Below, one piece after another: positions 11,156-22,623 of a stretch of 58,317 nucleotides of DNA. The notes under the pieces are model-generated. The model had not been told where the DNA came from. It worked only from the letters and a program-made list of their open reading frames with translations, and ran no database searches. Every line of letters begins with the position of its first letter. Position 1 is the first letter of the stretch. The translations under genes and the position numbers were made by a program. Origin of the DNA: Bimuria novae-zelandiae CBS 107.79 (Eukaryota > Ascomycota > Dothideomycetes > Pleosporales > Didymosphaeriaceae); assembly GCA_010015655.1 (NCBI GenBank), contig ML976816.1, positions 1-58,317 of the forward strand, read 5' to 3'.

Positions 11156-14100
11156 AATAACTTATCCTCTTCGCTGGGCAGCAACGTTACTATTAATAAC
11201 ACTATTTATATTTCTATAGTTACTAACTTGCCTAACTGCTACATCGGCTTGCGGAATGTGTACCGCCGATTTAATATAATATGGCACTTATTAATTATAA
11301 TCTAGTCTAACTATCGTGTTACTCTTAAATAGTTTACGAATATAGTAAACCCCTGCGTGATAGCTAACTTAGGCGTTACTAATACTATTATAATTACGTT
11401 GGGCGGGCGCCGGCTCTCCTACGCTATATATAATATCCATAGCTTCTTATACTACTATATTATATTGCCTCGTAATATAATTAACGGGATAATAATAATA
11501 GTCGTGCCGCCCTACTTGGCCTACGCTAGTAATATAAATAACATGCTCTTACTTACCCCTATTAGTATTACTACTACTATGGGGCTCTCTTTACCCACGA
11601 TAGTACTAATTACCTCTCGCTATACGCTTTAAAATATTACCGTCTTACCTACTATCCTTTATAACTATTTAGTAGTATTTATCTTTCTTAACCTTTCCTA
11701 CTAATCTATCCTGGCCTCGTTTACCTTACTCTTAAATAGCGCCCTCTTTTGCTTCCTGCACTTATTCTTCTTACTACTATTTAGTAAAAACCCTAAAAAT
11801 TAATGCTAATCCGTGCTTAATATCTAAAACTACTACTACTTATTTACTATTACCCTAGCCTGCTTTATAATATCTTATACGTATACTATACCCGCTACAT
11901 GCGCCGTGTGCCTGGCCTATAAATTTACTACTAACACTTTTATATTCTCTTTATTCTATACCTTGCTTTTATCTCCTTCTTTTGGCTAAAATACCGCGAA
12001 CCTACGTAAAAACCGTTAACTAATGCCAATGGCGTTCTTATAGTATACGGTAATTATTAATGGCTGGCCTAATCTAACGCTAGTCTCGCGTTTTAATATT
12101 TCTTATAACTAGTCTGTCGTCTACTTGCGCCCGTTGGGGTTGGCTAGCTATATATATAACGAAATTACCTCTTTTTTTTATACTATTACCTCTATCCGCT
12201 GCTGGAACAGCAACACTAGCCATATATAATACACTACTAACTCGCCCACCTCGCGTAGTAAATACTAGTAAATAATCTTAACGTTGCTACTAATGGCATA
12301 CCCTTTATAGTATCTTATTATAAACACTATCTTGCCGTCCTTAATAAATATATTATAGTGGCCTCCTTTAACTGTGTTACTGTGCTGGATACTTATAATT
12401 TTAGGCCCTCTGGCTGGCTACCCGCTTATAATATATATTAACGCGATTAACTTCTCCCTAAATATAACTACCTAGTCTATATACTACCTAACCTCTTGCT
12501 AGTTAACGCCTAAACGGGTGCCTAGCTTTATAAACTAGTCCCTAATTCGGGTATCCTAATTAACCTGCTTATATAACTATTACTCTCTATCCACGGGCAT
12601 GCAGGTGCGCTAGTCTTTTAAAAAATTCTACCCTAGTTACTTATTAGTTAAATTATCGCGCAAACTCTCCTACAGGATACTAAGAACAGGCTCGGCGAAC
12701 AGGCTATTACTAAATAATAAATTCTCTATTAATAATTACTAACTCTTCTTCCTTAACCCGTGCACCATGCTGCGGAACTAGGCTATAGTAAACTATAGCT
12801 CCTTATATAATAACTTGTCCTGCCCTACCCACTCTACATGGCCGCGTAACGTCGTGTTATAATGGATCTTTAGCCCGTACGTCCGTAAATCCAATATTTA
12901 CTATATGGGGCTGTGGCTGCCGCGCACTATAAACCTGTCTATTATTTATTAGACCTGCTATAAACACCCTTTTAATTAGCCCTGTTACTGGGTGCTGTCC
13001 CCATTACTCTTATATACGCTATTACTATCCATGTCGTCTCCTATAAATATATTTAATAATTCTAACGCCTGCTACACTACTATAAACTAGGTACCCTTAA
13101 TAATGGCTAATAAAATAGGCGGATACTATTTGGCGCCCTTCTACCCGTCCTCCTTTACCCCTAACATGGCTAATATATACACTAACGGGCTGTCGTACTC
13201 TTTGCGGGTAATAAACTAGCTTAATAATATAATGCAAAACGCTAAATATAATTTCTTAATACTTAATAACGCTTTACGCTTGCCTATAATTCTAGCCTTT
13301 TTTACCTTTTACTTGGCCTCTATTTCTCCCACCGTACTATTTGCGTTATCTATTATTATCTTATCTATACTATTATTTCTATTTTTTATTTCTTTTATTT
13401 CTTTCTCTTCTTCCTTCTCTTCCTCCTTTACTACTTCTCCTATCGCCTTTACTAACGCCTCCCACGCCTCGCGCTACTATTAGGTAAACTAGTACGTAGG
13501 GCTCTTTTACGCGTGCGCTTACTATGTTTACTAAAAAAATATTAATATCTACTTTTATGGCTAGGCATGGTTACTAACCGCCTTTTTATTTATATATAAC
13601 TATAATAGCGTAAACCGCGTTTAGTGCTTCTCTGTCTAGATTACTTCTAATCGCACGAATATCCCCGTGCGGTGAATAATAGACGCCTGGCTAAACTACG
13701 CTAACCTATTTATAACCTCTTATATGGCGGTTGTCACGGGCTCCTTTTTGGCTTTAGGCTCTTCTACGCTTGCTAATAATTCGGGCTACTTTATACCTAC
13801 TAAATATAGTATCTATTTAGTCTACTTTAGTTACGGGTTTACCTTATCTTACGCGCTGTCCTGGATTATTATCTTGGCCCGCTTTTATACGTTGGCCCAC
13901 GTCTTATTTATGTTCCTACCAACGCTTGCCCACCCGGCCTCGCCGTCCACGGGTTCGGGGGTGGGTTTGGGTTAGTAGACCTCGAAATACTGCGAACCAG
14001 CGCCCTGGGCTAATAATCGTTAGTAATAAACGCGCCTCTAACCCTAATTACTACGTAACTATATGCTTTGCTTCTCTAATTAACGTGAATGGCCACTTTT

Positions 14101-14920
14101 ACCTACTAGTAACTAACTATAAACATGGCGCTAATGGTTCTTTATAACGCGGAAACTTTAAATAATCTAGTAATACTAGCCTGGGGCTAATTGGCATATT
14201 AATCTGTCTATATATACTAGTAACTGGCTAATAGGTTTAATACTCTAACTAGGCACCTCTAGCTCGCCGGCATACTAGAGTAAACTAGCCTAGCTATTAA
14301 GCTTATTTACTACTAACTGCGCTCGCGTGCGCCCAACACCCTAATAAATTTATTATAAATAGTTACTTACCTAGCTAGGCTAAACCCTATACCTGCACTC
14401 TTTGCATATCGCTAATAAATACTTAGGTAAATGTTTAAAATACTTACTTACAATACTACTCTTTGCTCTAATGGCGGGCTTAACGCTACTACGAGTGGGT
14501 TCTAATAATAGGTTCCTATTGCACTATATGGCCTTTTTAACGCGTAGAATTCTTCGTAATTTAACGCGTCTTTACTTATACTATACGTTAGTCTCTATTT
14601 TAGAGCTGCCTCTAGTGTCTAATTGCCGCCTTATTATGTTTACCCTAACCCTAACGCGCAACCCTAACGCCTATAACTATATATTATTTAGTGCTATAAA
14701 TTGGCTAGGACGTGTAACTTAGTGTGCTAAATCTATTACTAAAATTTTAGGTTAATTAGACTATAGGAACCTATCGACATGTGGGGTTAACTATCTTTAA
14801 TATACGGGCTACGTTCTTAGATATATATAGAAGAATTGGCCTAGCGCAGATATTCTATCCCTAACAAAACCAGGGTCCTATTAATATATAGGGCTACATG
14901 TTTATGCTGCCCTGGGTTAG
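11156..14920 (-). pseudogene. TLH unit 3, truncated after the ATPase N-lobe
   Basis: Third relic on the same strand. It begins at the position equivalent to 4,067 of unit 1, so it retains the first ATPase lobe and everything upstream but not motifs IV-VI or the Cys-rich tail. Walker A is still visible at about 11,537-11,557, mutated from GKS to SKS (reads SKSMLF), consistent with G-to-A change. The N-terminal coding end is near 14,460. The 5' flank holds the telomere-like motif at about 14,640-14,670, and the unit closes with GGGTTAG at 14,914-14,920. Confidence 0.85.
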
Positions 14921-17133
14921 GCTTAGTAGACGGGCCATTACTAAATAATAAATCCTCTATTAATAACTATTAACTTCTCTCCCTTAACCCGTGCACCATG
15001 CTGCAGAACTAGTCTATAGTAAACTATAGCTTCTTATATAATAACTCGTTCTGCCCTACCCACTCCACATAGCCGCGTAACGTCGTGTTATAATAGATCT
15101 TTAGCCTATACGTCCGTAAATCTAATATTTACTATATGGGGCTATGACTGCCGCGCACTATAAACCTGTCTATTATTTATTAAACCTACTATAAATACCC
15201 TTTTGGCTAGCCCTATTACTAAATACTATCCCTATTACTCTTGTACGCACTATCGTTGTCTATATTATCTCTTATAAATATATTTAATAATTCCAACGCC
15301 TACTGCACTACTATAAACCAGGTAACCTTAATAATAGCTAATAAAATAGGCAGGTACTATTTGACGCCCTTCTACCCGTTCTCCTTTACCCCTAATATAA
15401 CTAATACACACACTAACGGGCTATCGTACTCTTTACGGGTAATAAACTGGCTTAATAATGTAATATAAAACGCTAAATATAATTTCTTAATACTTAATAA
15501 CGCATTACGCTTGCCTATAATTCTACCCTTTTTTACCTCCTACTTGGCCTCTATTTCCCCCACCACACTATCTACGTTATCTATTATTATCTTATCTACC
15601 TCTCTATTTTTTATTTCTTCTATCTCTTTCTCCTCTTTTACCTCTACCGCTCTTTTTACTATCTTTACTAAAGCCTCCCACGCCTCGCGCTGCCACTAGG
15701 TAAACTAGTACGTAGAGCTCTTTTACGCGTGCGCTTGCTACGTTTACTAAAAAAATATTAATATTTACTTCTATGGCTGGGTATAGTCGCTAACTACCTT
15801 CTTATTTATATATAGCTATAATAGTGTAAACCGCGTTTAGTGCTTTTCTATTTACATTACTTCTAATCGCACGAATATCCCCGTGCGGTGGATAATAAAC
15901 GCCTGGCTAAATTACGCTAATCTATTTATAGCCTCTTATATAGCGGCCGCTATAGGCTTCTTTTTGGCTTTAGGCTCTTCTACGCTTATTAATAATTTGG
16001 GCCACTCTATGCCTACTAAATATAGTATTTACGTAGTCTATTTTAGTTATAAATTTACTTTATCCCGCGCGCTATCCTAAATTATTATCCTAGCCCGCTT
16101 TTATACGTTGGCCCACGCCTTATTTATATTCCTACTAACGCTTACCCACCCGGCCTTGCCGTCCACGGGTTCGGGGGTAAAGTTGGGTTAGTAGACCTTA
16201 AAATACTGCAAACCAGCGCCTTAGGCAAATAATCTCTAGTAATAGACAGCTTTATAACCCTACTTATTACGTAACTGTATGCGCTTCCGCTCTATTTAAC
16301 TAGGATAACTACCTTTACCTACTAGTAACTAATTATACACCTTTTACTAATGCTTTCTTATAACCTCTTTGCTTTGAAATATCTAGTAATATTAATCTGG
16401 ATCTAATTAGCACATTAACCCGTCCGTATACACTAGTAACTAGCTAATAGGCTTAATAGTCTAACGGGGCGCCTCTAGCTCGCCGGCATACTATATTAAA
16501 CCGGTCTAGCTACTAAGCTTATCTACTACTAGCTATACTTTCTTGCTACTAAGCCTGTAGACACGCTATAAATGGCTTTTGGCCTGGCTAAGTAAAACCC
16601 TATACCTGCATTCTTTGCATATCGCTAATAAATACTTGGGTAAATATTTAAAATACTCGCTTGCAATACTGCTTTTTACTATAATAGTAGGCTCGACGCT
16701 ACTATAGGTAGGTCCTAATAATAGGTCCCTATTACACTATATGGCCTTTTTAACGCGTGGAATTCTTCGCGACTTAACGCGTCTTTGCTTATGCTACGTA
16801 TTAGCCTCTATTTTAGAGCCGCCTCTAGTGTCTAATTACCGCCTTATTATGTTTACCCTAACCCTAACGCGTAACCCTAATACCTATAACTACACGGTTT
16901 CTAGCGCTGTAAATTAGCTAGGACGTGTAACTTAACGCGCTGAATCTATAGCCTAAATTTTAGGTTAATTAGCCTATGGGAACCTAACTAGACTGGCGAG
17001 TAAGTATTTACTAGACTTAGCCTACGTGATAAAATATACGCATAGGAATTGGCCTAGTGCGGATATTTTATCCCTAATAAAGTTAACTATAAAACTAGAC
17101 TTAGCCCTAACTCTAGTTGCAGCCCTGGATTAG
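14921..17133 (-). pseudogene. TLH unit 4, N-terminal part only
   Basis: Fourth relic on the same strand, cut at the position equivalent to about 5,602 of unit 1. It keeps only the N-terminal DUF3505-type region and the upstream flank. The coding end is near 16,690 and the telomere-like motif near 16,855-16,885. The last 450 bases follow a slightly different flank version, which is shared with the inner copy at 47,640-47,829, so two TLH subfamilies are present. It ends with GGATTAG at 17,127-17,133, after which the sequence no longer matches TLH. Confidence 0.82.
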
Positions 17134-17684
17134 TATAGTATTTAAGAAAATACGCGTTAATATTCTATAACGCTGTGGCATACTTCCTACAAATAAGCAC
17201 GTAGTATCTTATAAGATAGTAAAGCTCCTTATTAATATTTTTTAGAGATAGTACTACTACTAGTAGCGTATATTAGCTAGCTATTAGGGTGGTTGCTATA
17301 CTAGAGGTCTGTGTATTCTAAGTTAACCCTAATTATTTAGTACATCACGTATCTCTTTTACACCTTATTAAGCACCTTTTATACCTACTACTACTCTACG
17401 CTTATCTTTCGCTACGTGTCCTACCTAATTTTAAGCTGGCGCTTAACCTTTGCGTGTATAGCATGGTTTCTTAAAATAAAAAACTCTATAATAATATAGG
17501 ACTTACCCTTGCTAGTGCTTTTTTTAGTAATATAAAATATTTATCCTTCCCTCTTTCTTATAATAAGCACCTTACTATCTTTCTCTAGAGTATCTTACGT
17601 AAAGATTCTTCCCTCGCCCTTTTTTACTCTCTCTTTTAGCCCGCGCTCGCGCTTTTCTTATATAGCTACTAGTAGAGGTGCTTT
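17134..17684. other. RIP-degraded sequence without recognisable gene
   Basis: TpA-rich sequence just inside the TLH array, rich in TAG and CTA. I could not recognise a coding frame, inverted repeat or transposon end here. The step from TLH unit 4 to this sequence is abrupt. Confidence 0.5.
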
Positions 17685-19600
17685 ATGCCATTTTTCTTTA
17701 ACTACCTTTTGGCGCCGCGCTTACCTTTATTTATATCTACTATTATATCCACGCTATATGCGACAATTTAAATACGTGGTAAAATCTTATAATTACGTAG
17801 CCAACGCTGGCAGGTGCCTATTACGCTGTCTTGGGTTATTACACTAAGTAGGGCGGGTAGAGGCGTTACGTGGTTGCTAACGCCCTGGCTAATAGATAGC
17901 ATAGAGCGCTAGACGCTAAGGACATAGAGAACTAGCTCCTACACGTAATTACACTATAATATACGTTTTCTCTACTATAAAAGTATTAGGACTACTACCC
18001 TCTTTACTAACCCTAATTATTTTGCGCTTGCAGATCCCATACTTGCGTTAATAAATATCCTCTCCCTTAACTAGCTATGCAACGCTATTTGTAGTGCCCT
18101 AATTATTTTAGGTAATAATATTAATCCTAAAAGCCAAGCGACATTACCCTTTACTTTTAGTCTAAGTTAAACTAAAGATACCTACACCTAGCGCCTTACG
18201 TAGGCGACTGGCTTCTACCTATCTACGCACCTACTTGCCTCCCCCCTAAATAAGGAGGAGCCGCCCTTCCTTCTCTAATCTACCTAGTAGTTCCGCGTAA
18301 CTAATTACCGCGGACTTAACGTTAGTGCTAGGGATACTATATATTATCTAGTTATGCTTTACGCGCTGGCTAATTGGGCTCTTGGCCTCTTTTACTAGGA
18401 ACTCTACTAGGCGCTTACTAATAGTGGTATATACAATCGCGCCGGGCTTACGCCGCCGCCTACTACTTATTTTCTTTTATTAGCCATGCTCTACGCGCTG
18501 CCTGTGCCCTTTATAGTAAATAGTCTTATACGCTTTAGCACGTGCCATCTCCCCGCGATAACTAAACCTAACTTCTTTATAGATAATAAGTGGACTGGGT
18601 ACTCTAGTATTAGGGCCTAGTTAAAGATGCTCTTTAGTAGTATAGGCGGTAATAGCGTTAACGCCTCTAACTTCCCCTTTAAAGTAGGATAGATAATGCG
18701 ATTTCGACTCGTGCGGGAATAGGACGATAGTAGTAAGTATCTACTATAATTAAACTACTTCTAGATACATATTATCGTGTAGATTCTCTAGGTAATAGTA
18801 GATAGAGCCACTAGACATTTAAAGATTACGCATAACTATCTACCTTATATATTCTAGTCTATGTGTAATATAGTTATAATGCCCTTTAGGGTAGTCGAGG
18901 TAGTGCACTTACATGGTTTTTAGACGTAGTTCTAGAAGTGTAAGTAGTTGGAAACAAAGATATAAACGCCGTTTAAGAGTATAATTACTATTCTCTACCC
19001 TATAATCCCCTAACGTCGCCTACGCTACTTCTAGATAAAACTACTAGCCTAGCTATTATTACTAATCCTTCTTTTATTCCCCTCCTCTAGCGTACTACTA
19101 GCTTCCATCACAACTCTATTCCTGCGACGATAGTGAGCTACATTATCTTTGTTTAGCTTTTCGCGTTACTGGCCTAACTAGCACCGCCAGCATTAGTTCC
19201 TGAATTTATTATGGTTATAACTATCTTATAGTACTGGTAATAGTCGCTTACCGCACTAACCACGTTGGTTAGCTTTATAAGGCAGGCGAATAAGGAAACC
19301 TATACGCACAAGACCTATGTATAAAAGTAATAGTTAGGTATAAGGCCTTTACGGAAAGTAAAGGTAATTTCTATGGTGGCCAACTTTATAATAACGCACG
19401 TTAGTTATATATACGTTAGCCAGCGGTCGTGGGCAAGCACGCGGGCTAACGTCTTAGTAGATTTATATATACACGCGTTACTAAATACTATCTACGTTTA
19501 GTCCTTAAGCTCGCGCTTCTCTAGTTTATTTTCTTAACTAGGCGTTATATGGCGCCACGCCGCGTCTGGCGAAGACAAGACTAATAAGGTTAGGGCGGCT
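17685..19600 (+). pseudogene. Unrecognised degraded coding frame, about 640 codons
   Basis: One plus-strand frame from the ATG at 17,685 can be followed for about 640 codons with no net frameshift if TAG/TAA are taken as former Gln codons. Readable stretches include ADPILALINILSLN (from 18,030), LPVPFIVNSLIRFSTCHLP (from 18,495), KPNFFIDNKWTGYSSI, and later a hydrophobic Leu-rich run near 19,050-19,080 that could be a membrane segment. I do not recognise the family. The residue mix looks protein-like rather than random, but all frames in RIP-damaged DNA share this stop pattern, so the call is tentative and the 3' end is approximate. Confidence 0.35.
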
Positions 19601-19825
19601 TTAATAGCTATACTAGTAGTAGAGGGGATGGATCCCTGCTTACCCAGCGCCGTCCCAGCCATAGTGGGCACAATAAGTAGATTGCAGGATTTAATTACTA
19701 GATATAAAACCACGAGGAAGACTGGAATAAACTTTATAATTACGTTAGGTAAAGATAGTAACGAGGTAGAGATAAGTAAGATAATAAAAAGGATTAGAGA
19801 AGATGCAAGTGCGGTACGTCCCTAA
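19560..19825 (+). pseudogene. Unrecognised coding-like fragment
   Basis: An 85-90 codon plus-strand frame, free of stops from about 19,600 to 19,825, reads a Lys/Arg-rich, helix-prone peptide containing KTTRKTGINF and GKDSNEVEISKIIKRI. This is a longer clean stretch than most neighbouring sequence. It lies in a different frame from the preceding relic. No family was recognised, and it may be the tail of a larger broken gene or mobile-element protein. Confidence 0.25.
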
Positions 19826-20563
19826 GCTTTTTATATACCTCCCTCTATACTATAGGGATAACTACATAAGCCACGGTGGCAGGTTAGTTTACGTGCGGAT
19901 AGGATGAGATTTATTTAATATCTAGACTAGGCATACGCGGCGATAGTAAAAGCTAGTATAGTAAGAGTATAGCGTCGCCAGGCATTAGTGCAGGAGAGGT
20001 ATAAAATAGGGGTAAAGAAACGAGGGCCTAATGCGTTACGGGATAGAGGTAGGGGTAGGTGCAATAACCGTGTGTATATAGCGTAATAAAGCTACGAGCG
20101 TAAAGGATACTACCTGGTTAGAGCCTAGCGCAATAGGTTAGTAAATATTTATAGAAAATGGCTTCTTGGTTCGCCAAGTGTCTACGGACGTACTATAAAG
20201 GGAGTTAGGTTAATAAGGTAGAGATAGTTAAGTAAGGTGCATAGCCAGCTTTTATTTAGTACTAAGTAGATAGTTAAACGTAGGAGTAGGTTTAAAATAA
20301 AGGAGTAGGTAGTGCGGGCGGCGTAGGCGTGGTGCGAATAGAAAGGATTAGACGCTAGGTAGCAGGAGATAGTATTATAGTAGTTTTAAAAAAAAGAGGG
20401 GATATATACGCGAAAGTAAAGAGCCCGTAACGTGATAATATTTAGCACTAGATTACTATAAAGGAGGTGCGCCCTTTAACTATCCTTAGTTAGCGTATCT
20501 TATTTCCCTACTATCTTCTACTTCGCACTAGCCCCTTTATCTAATTTATTTCCTTAATTTAAA

Positions 20564-20971
20564 ATATACGCCTACGTAGCTATTACTATTAGTTCTTTCT
20601 TTCTTCTTCTTTTCCTCCCCCTCGCCTCTGCTAGTTACTACAAAGATAAGATCTTGGGGACGGATACGTAGTTTACGTTAGACCACGTTAGCAATGCTAT
20701 ATTATACCTATAAGGTAATCTAGTAGCGGGCCAGGAGCGTAGACTATATATTACTAACCTGGCTATTAGAAACCAGTGGTACTTTAGTATACATAACGCG
20801 GGGAAGTCGGGTATAGACGTTTACTAGGGAGATATTAAAAGGTACCTACGCTTGGAGATTAATGGTTGCGGTAAAAAGGGGGGGAAGAGCAGGCAAGGGC
20901 ATAAAATTAAGTATAAGTATATAACTATAGCCACTTTAACGTCGTAGAAGATTAGGGGGTTAGAGGGCTAA
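20564..20971 (+). pseudogene. Possible small secreted protein relic
   Basis: A 136-codon frame opens with ATA (20,564), a plausible RIP product of ATG. It continues with a typical signal peptide shape: a short polar start, the hydrophobic run SFFLLLFLPLASAS, then a polar mature part starting YYKDKILG. Readable segments include NAILYLQGNL (with TAA at the Q), NQWYFSIHNAGKSGIDVY and LEINGCGKKGGK, ending at a TAA at 20,969-20,971. Only a few in-frame stops interrupt it, each explicable as CAG/CAA to TAG/TAA. The size and layout resemble a small secreted fungal protein, but no family was recognised and only one Cys is seen, so an effector-like role is inference. Confidence 0.4.
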
Positions 20972-21298
20972 TTATAATATCTTGCCATATAGTGCCAATC
21001 TAAATAACGGTGTCCGTATGGACGTAGTGTTTATTAACTAGTATCTACTAAATTAATAGAGAGGGGTAATAGGTTGGGCTGCTAAGGTTATCTTTATCCC
21101 TATTAAAGGGGGCCCTACCCCCGCCCGACCGCAGCTAGGGACCGAGCAGGCAGAGTAGGTTGGGCTAGGGTTGGCTAGGGTCGGCTAGGCGGGTGCCATT
21201 AGGTCTGTTTTCTAAGGGGAAGATAGTGGCTAGGCTAAAAGAGTTAATTCTATAGTAACCGCACGTACACCCTCCTTTACTTTAGGCGAGCCTCTTTC
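20972..21298. other. Spacer with GGCTAGG-type short repeats
   Basis: Non-coding looking DNA. Around 21,150-21,190 the motif GGGCTAGG / GGTTGGCTAGG / GGTCGGCTAGG repeats about three times at an 11-13 base spacing. This patch is more GC-rich than its surroundings. Confidence 0.5.
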
Positions 21299-21505
21299 TA
21301 TTTCTAATTCTAACGCTCTTTCTAACGCTCTTTTAAACGCTCTTTTTAACGCTCTTTTAAACGCTCTTTCTAACACTCTTTCTAACGCTCTTTTAAATGC
21401 TCTTTTAAACGCTCTTTCTAACACTCTTTCTAACGCTCTTTTAAACGCTCTTTTAAACGCTCTTTTAAACGCTCTTTTAAACGCTCTTTTAAACGCTCTT
21501 TTTAT
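21299..21505. repeat. 12-bp minisatellite
   Basis: About 16 tandem copies of a 12-base unit close to TTTTAAACGCTC, with variants TTTCTAACGCTC and TTTCTAACACTC. As 12 is divisible by three, a protein reading stays in frame: the minus strand gives four-residue RAFK/RALE repeats (64-codon frame at 21,230-21,424), the plus strand NALL/NALS repeats. C/T variation among units is what RIP would produce. Whether it was ever part of a gene is unclear. Confidence 0.85.
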
Positions 21506-22151
21506 TACTATACTTTTACCTCTTCCTTGCCTAGCGCTCTAGCGAGCCAGATACTAATGTCTACCCAATAATAGGGGCATAGAGGAGATAACGTACGCGG
21601 AGAGGCCATATAGGTAGTAGTGGCTTACCTCTAACGTTGTTAAGAGCCGCCTAGGCTATGCCTCCATGCCCGTATTAAAATAGACGGGTGGCTAGGGATA
21701 AAAACGGCAACGTAGGCCTACGGCGTAAGTATAATATCCTGTAGAGACGCGGCGTAGTAGCCATAGGTCTAAGGAGAGGAAGACGGCGTAGGAAGAAAAA
21801 AGATATTACTATATGGCTCTAGCTCGCATGTAATCCTTCCTCTTCTTATTTGGCCTAAAAAGCTCCCTTTTAGGTATCTGCCAGCCTGCCCTGCATACTA
21901 GTTTTGCACGATTAGCCCAATTCCCTTCTACGACACTATAATCCCGGGTAATAATACTATTAAGACGTATCCTTTTTACGGATCTATTTATACTATAAGT
22001 AGGCTAAAGAGCGTTAGTCTAGGCAATTAGCGCGACTGCATCCCTATTTAGCTCTAGGTATCTCTTAGTAGACTTAGGCCTATACTACCTATCCTACCTA
22101 CTCCTACTCTAGTTAGTTGCAGCTGCTATCCTGTACGCGTTATAATTAGTC

Positions 22152-22184
<33 letters not shown>

Positions 22185-22343
22185 CGCCGAGCTAACCCCT
22201 AGGCGTAACCTCTTTAGTATGTCTAGCTAGCTATTTCTTTTCTACTCCGTGTGTTACTATTAGGGGTGGTAGTTATCTCTAGCGTGCTAGTCCTCTAGGC
22301 CGTGCTGCACTTTTTAAACCTGGTTACGCTTATCATGCTATTA
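21506..22343. other. RIP-degraded sequence holding a TTA microsatellite and the copia target site
   Basis: No recognisable gene. A pure (TTA)n microsatellite of about 10 units lies at 22,153-22,183. The last five bases, TATTA at 22,339-22,343, form the left copy of the target duplication of the copia element. Confidence 0.6.
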
Positions 22344-22492
22344 TGTAAGGGATAAGATGGGTAGCAAGTAGGAATAAGAGACTAAGTTAATTATAATAGG
22401 CTAAACGGAGAAACTGCTTAAGTAGCAGAATCGTGATCAGTAACTAGTCTACATTAGGTTTATATTATGTAATACCGTACTCCACTCTAATA
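22344..22492 (-). repeat. copia 3' LTR
   Basis: 149 bases, starting TGTAAGGG and ending CTCTAATA as written on the plus strand. It pairs with 27,452-27,600 with scattered C/T and G/A differences typical of RIP. It is the 3' LTR because the element is read on the minus strand. Confidence 0.92.
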
Positions 22493-22623
22493 CACCTCTT
22501 ACAGCACAAAGTTAGCGGAGTGCTATTAAGTAGAGTAATGCAAAATAAGTGGATAGAGGGCCTCCAGTGCACCTCCCTAGGAAGTACTCTATCATGGGAC
22601 GATAGACGTAATAAGCTTATCCT

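Noticed and set aside
21299..21505. CRISPR-like periodic array
   Set aside because: There are no spacers: the 12-bp units are directly contiguous, and the organism is a fungus.
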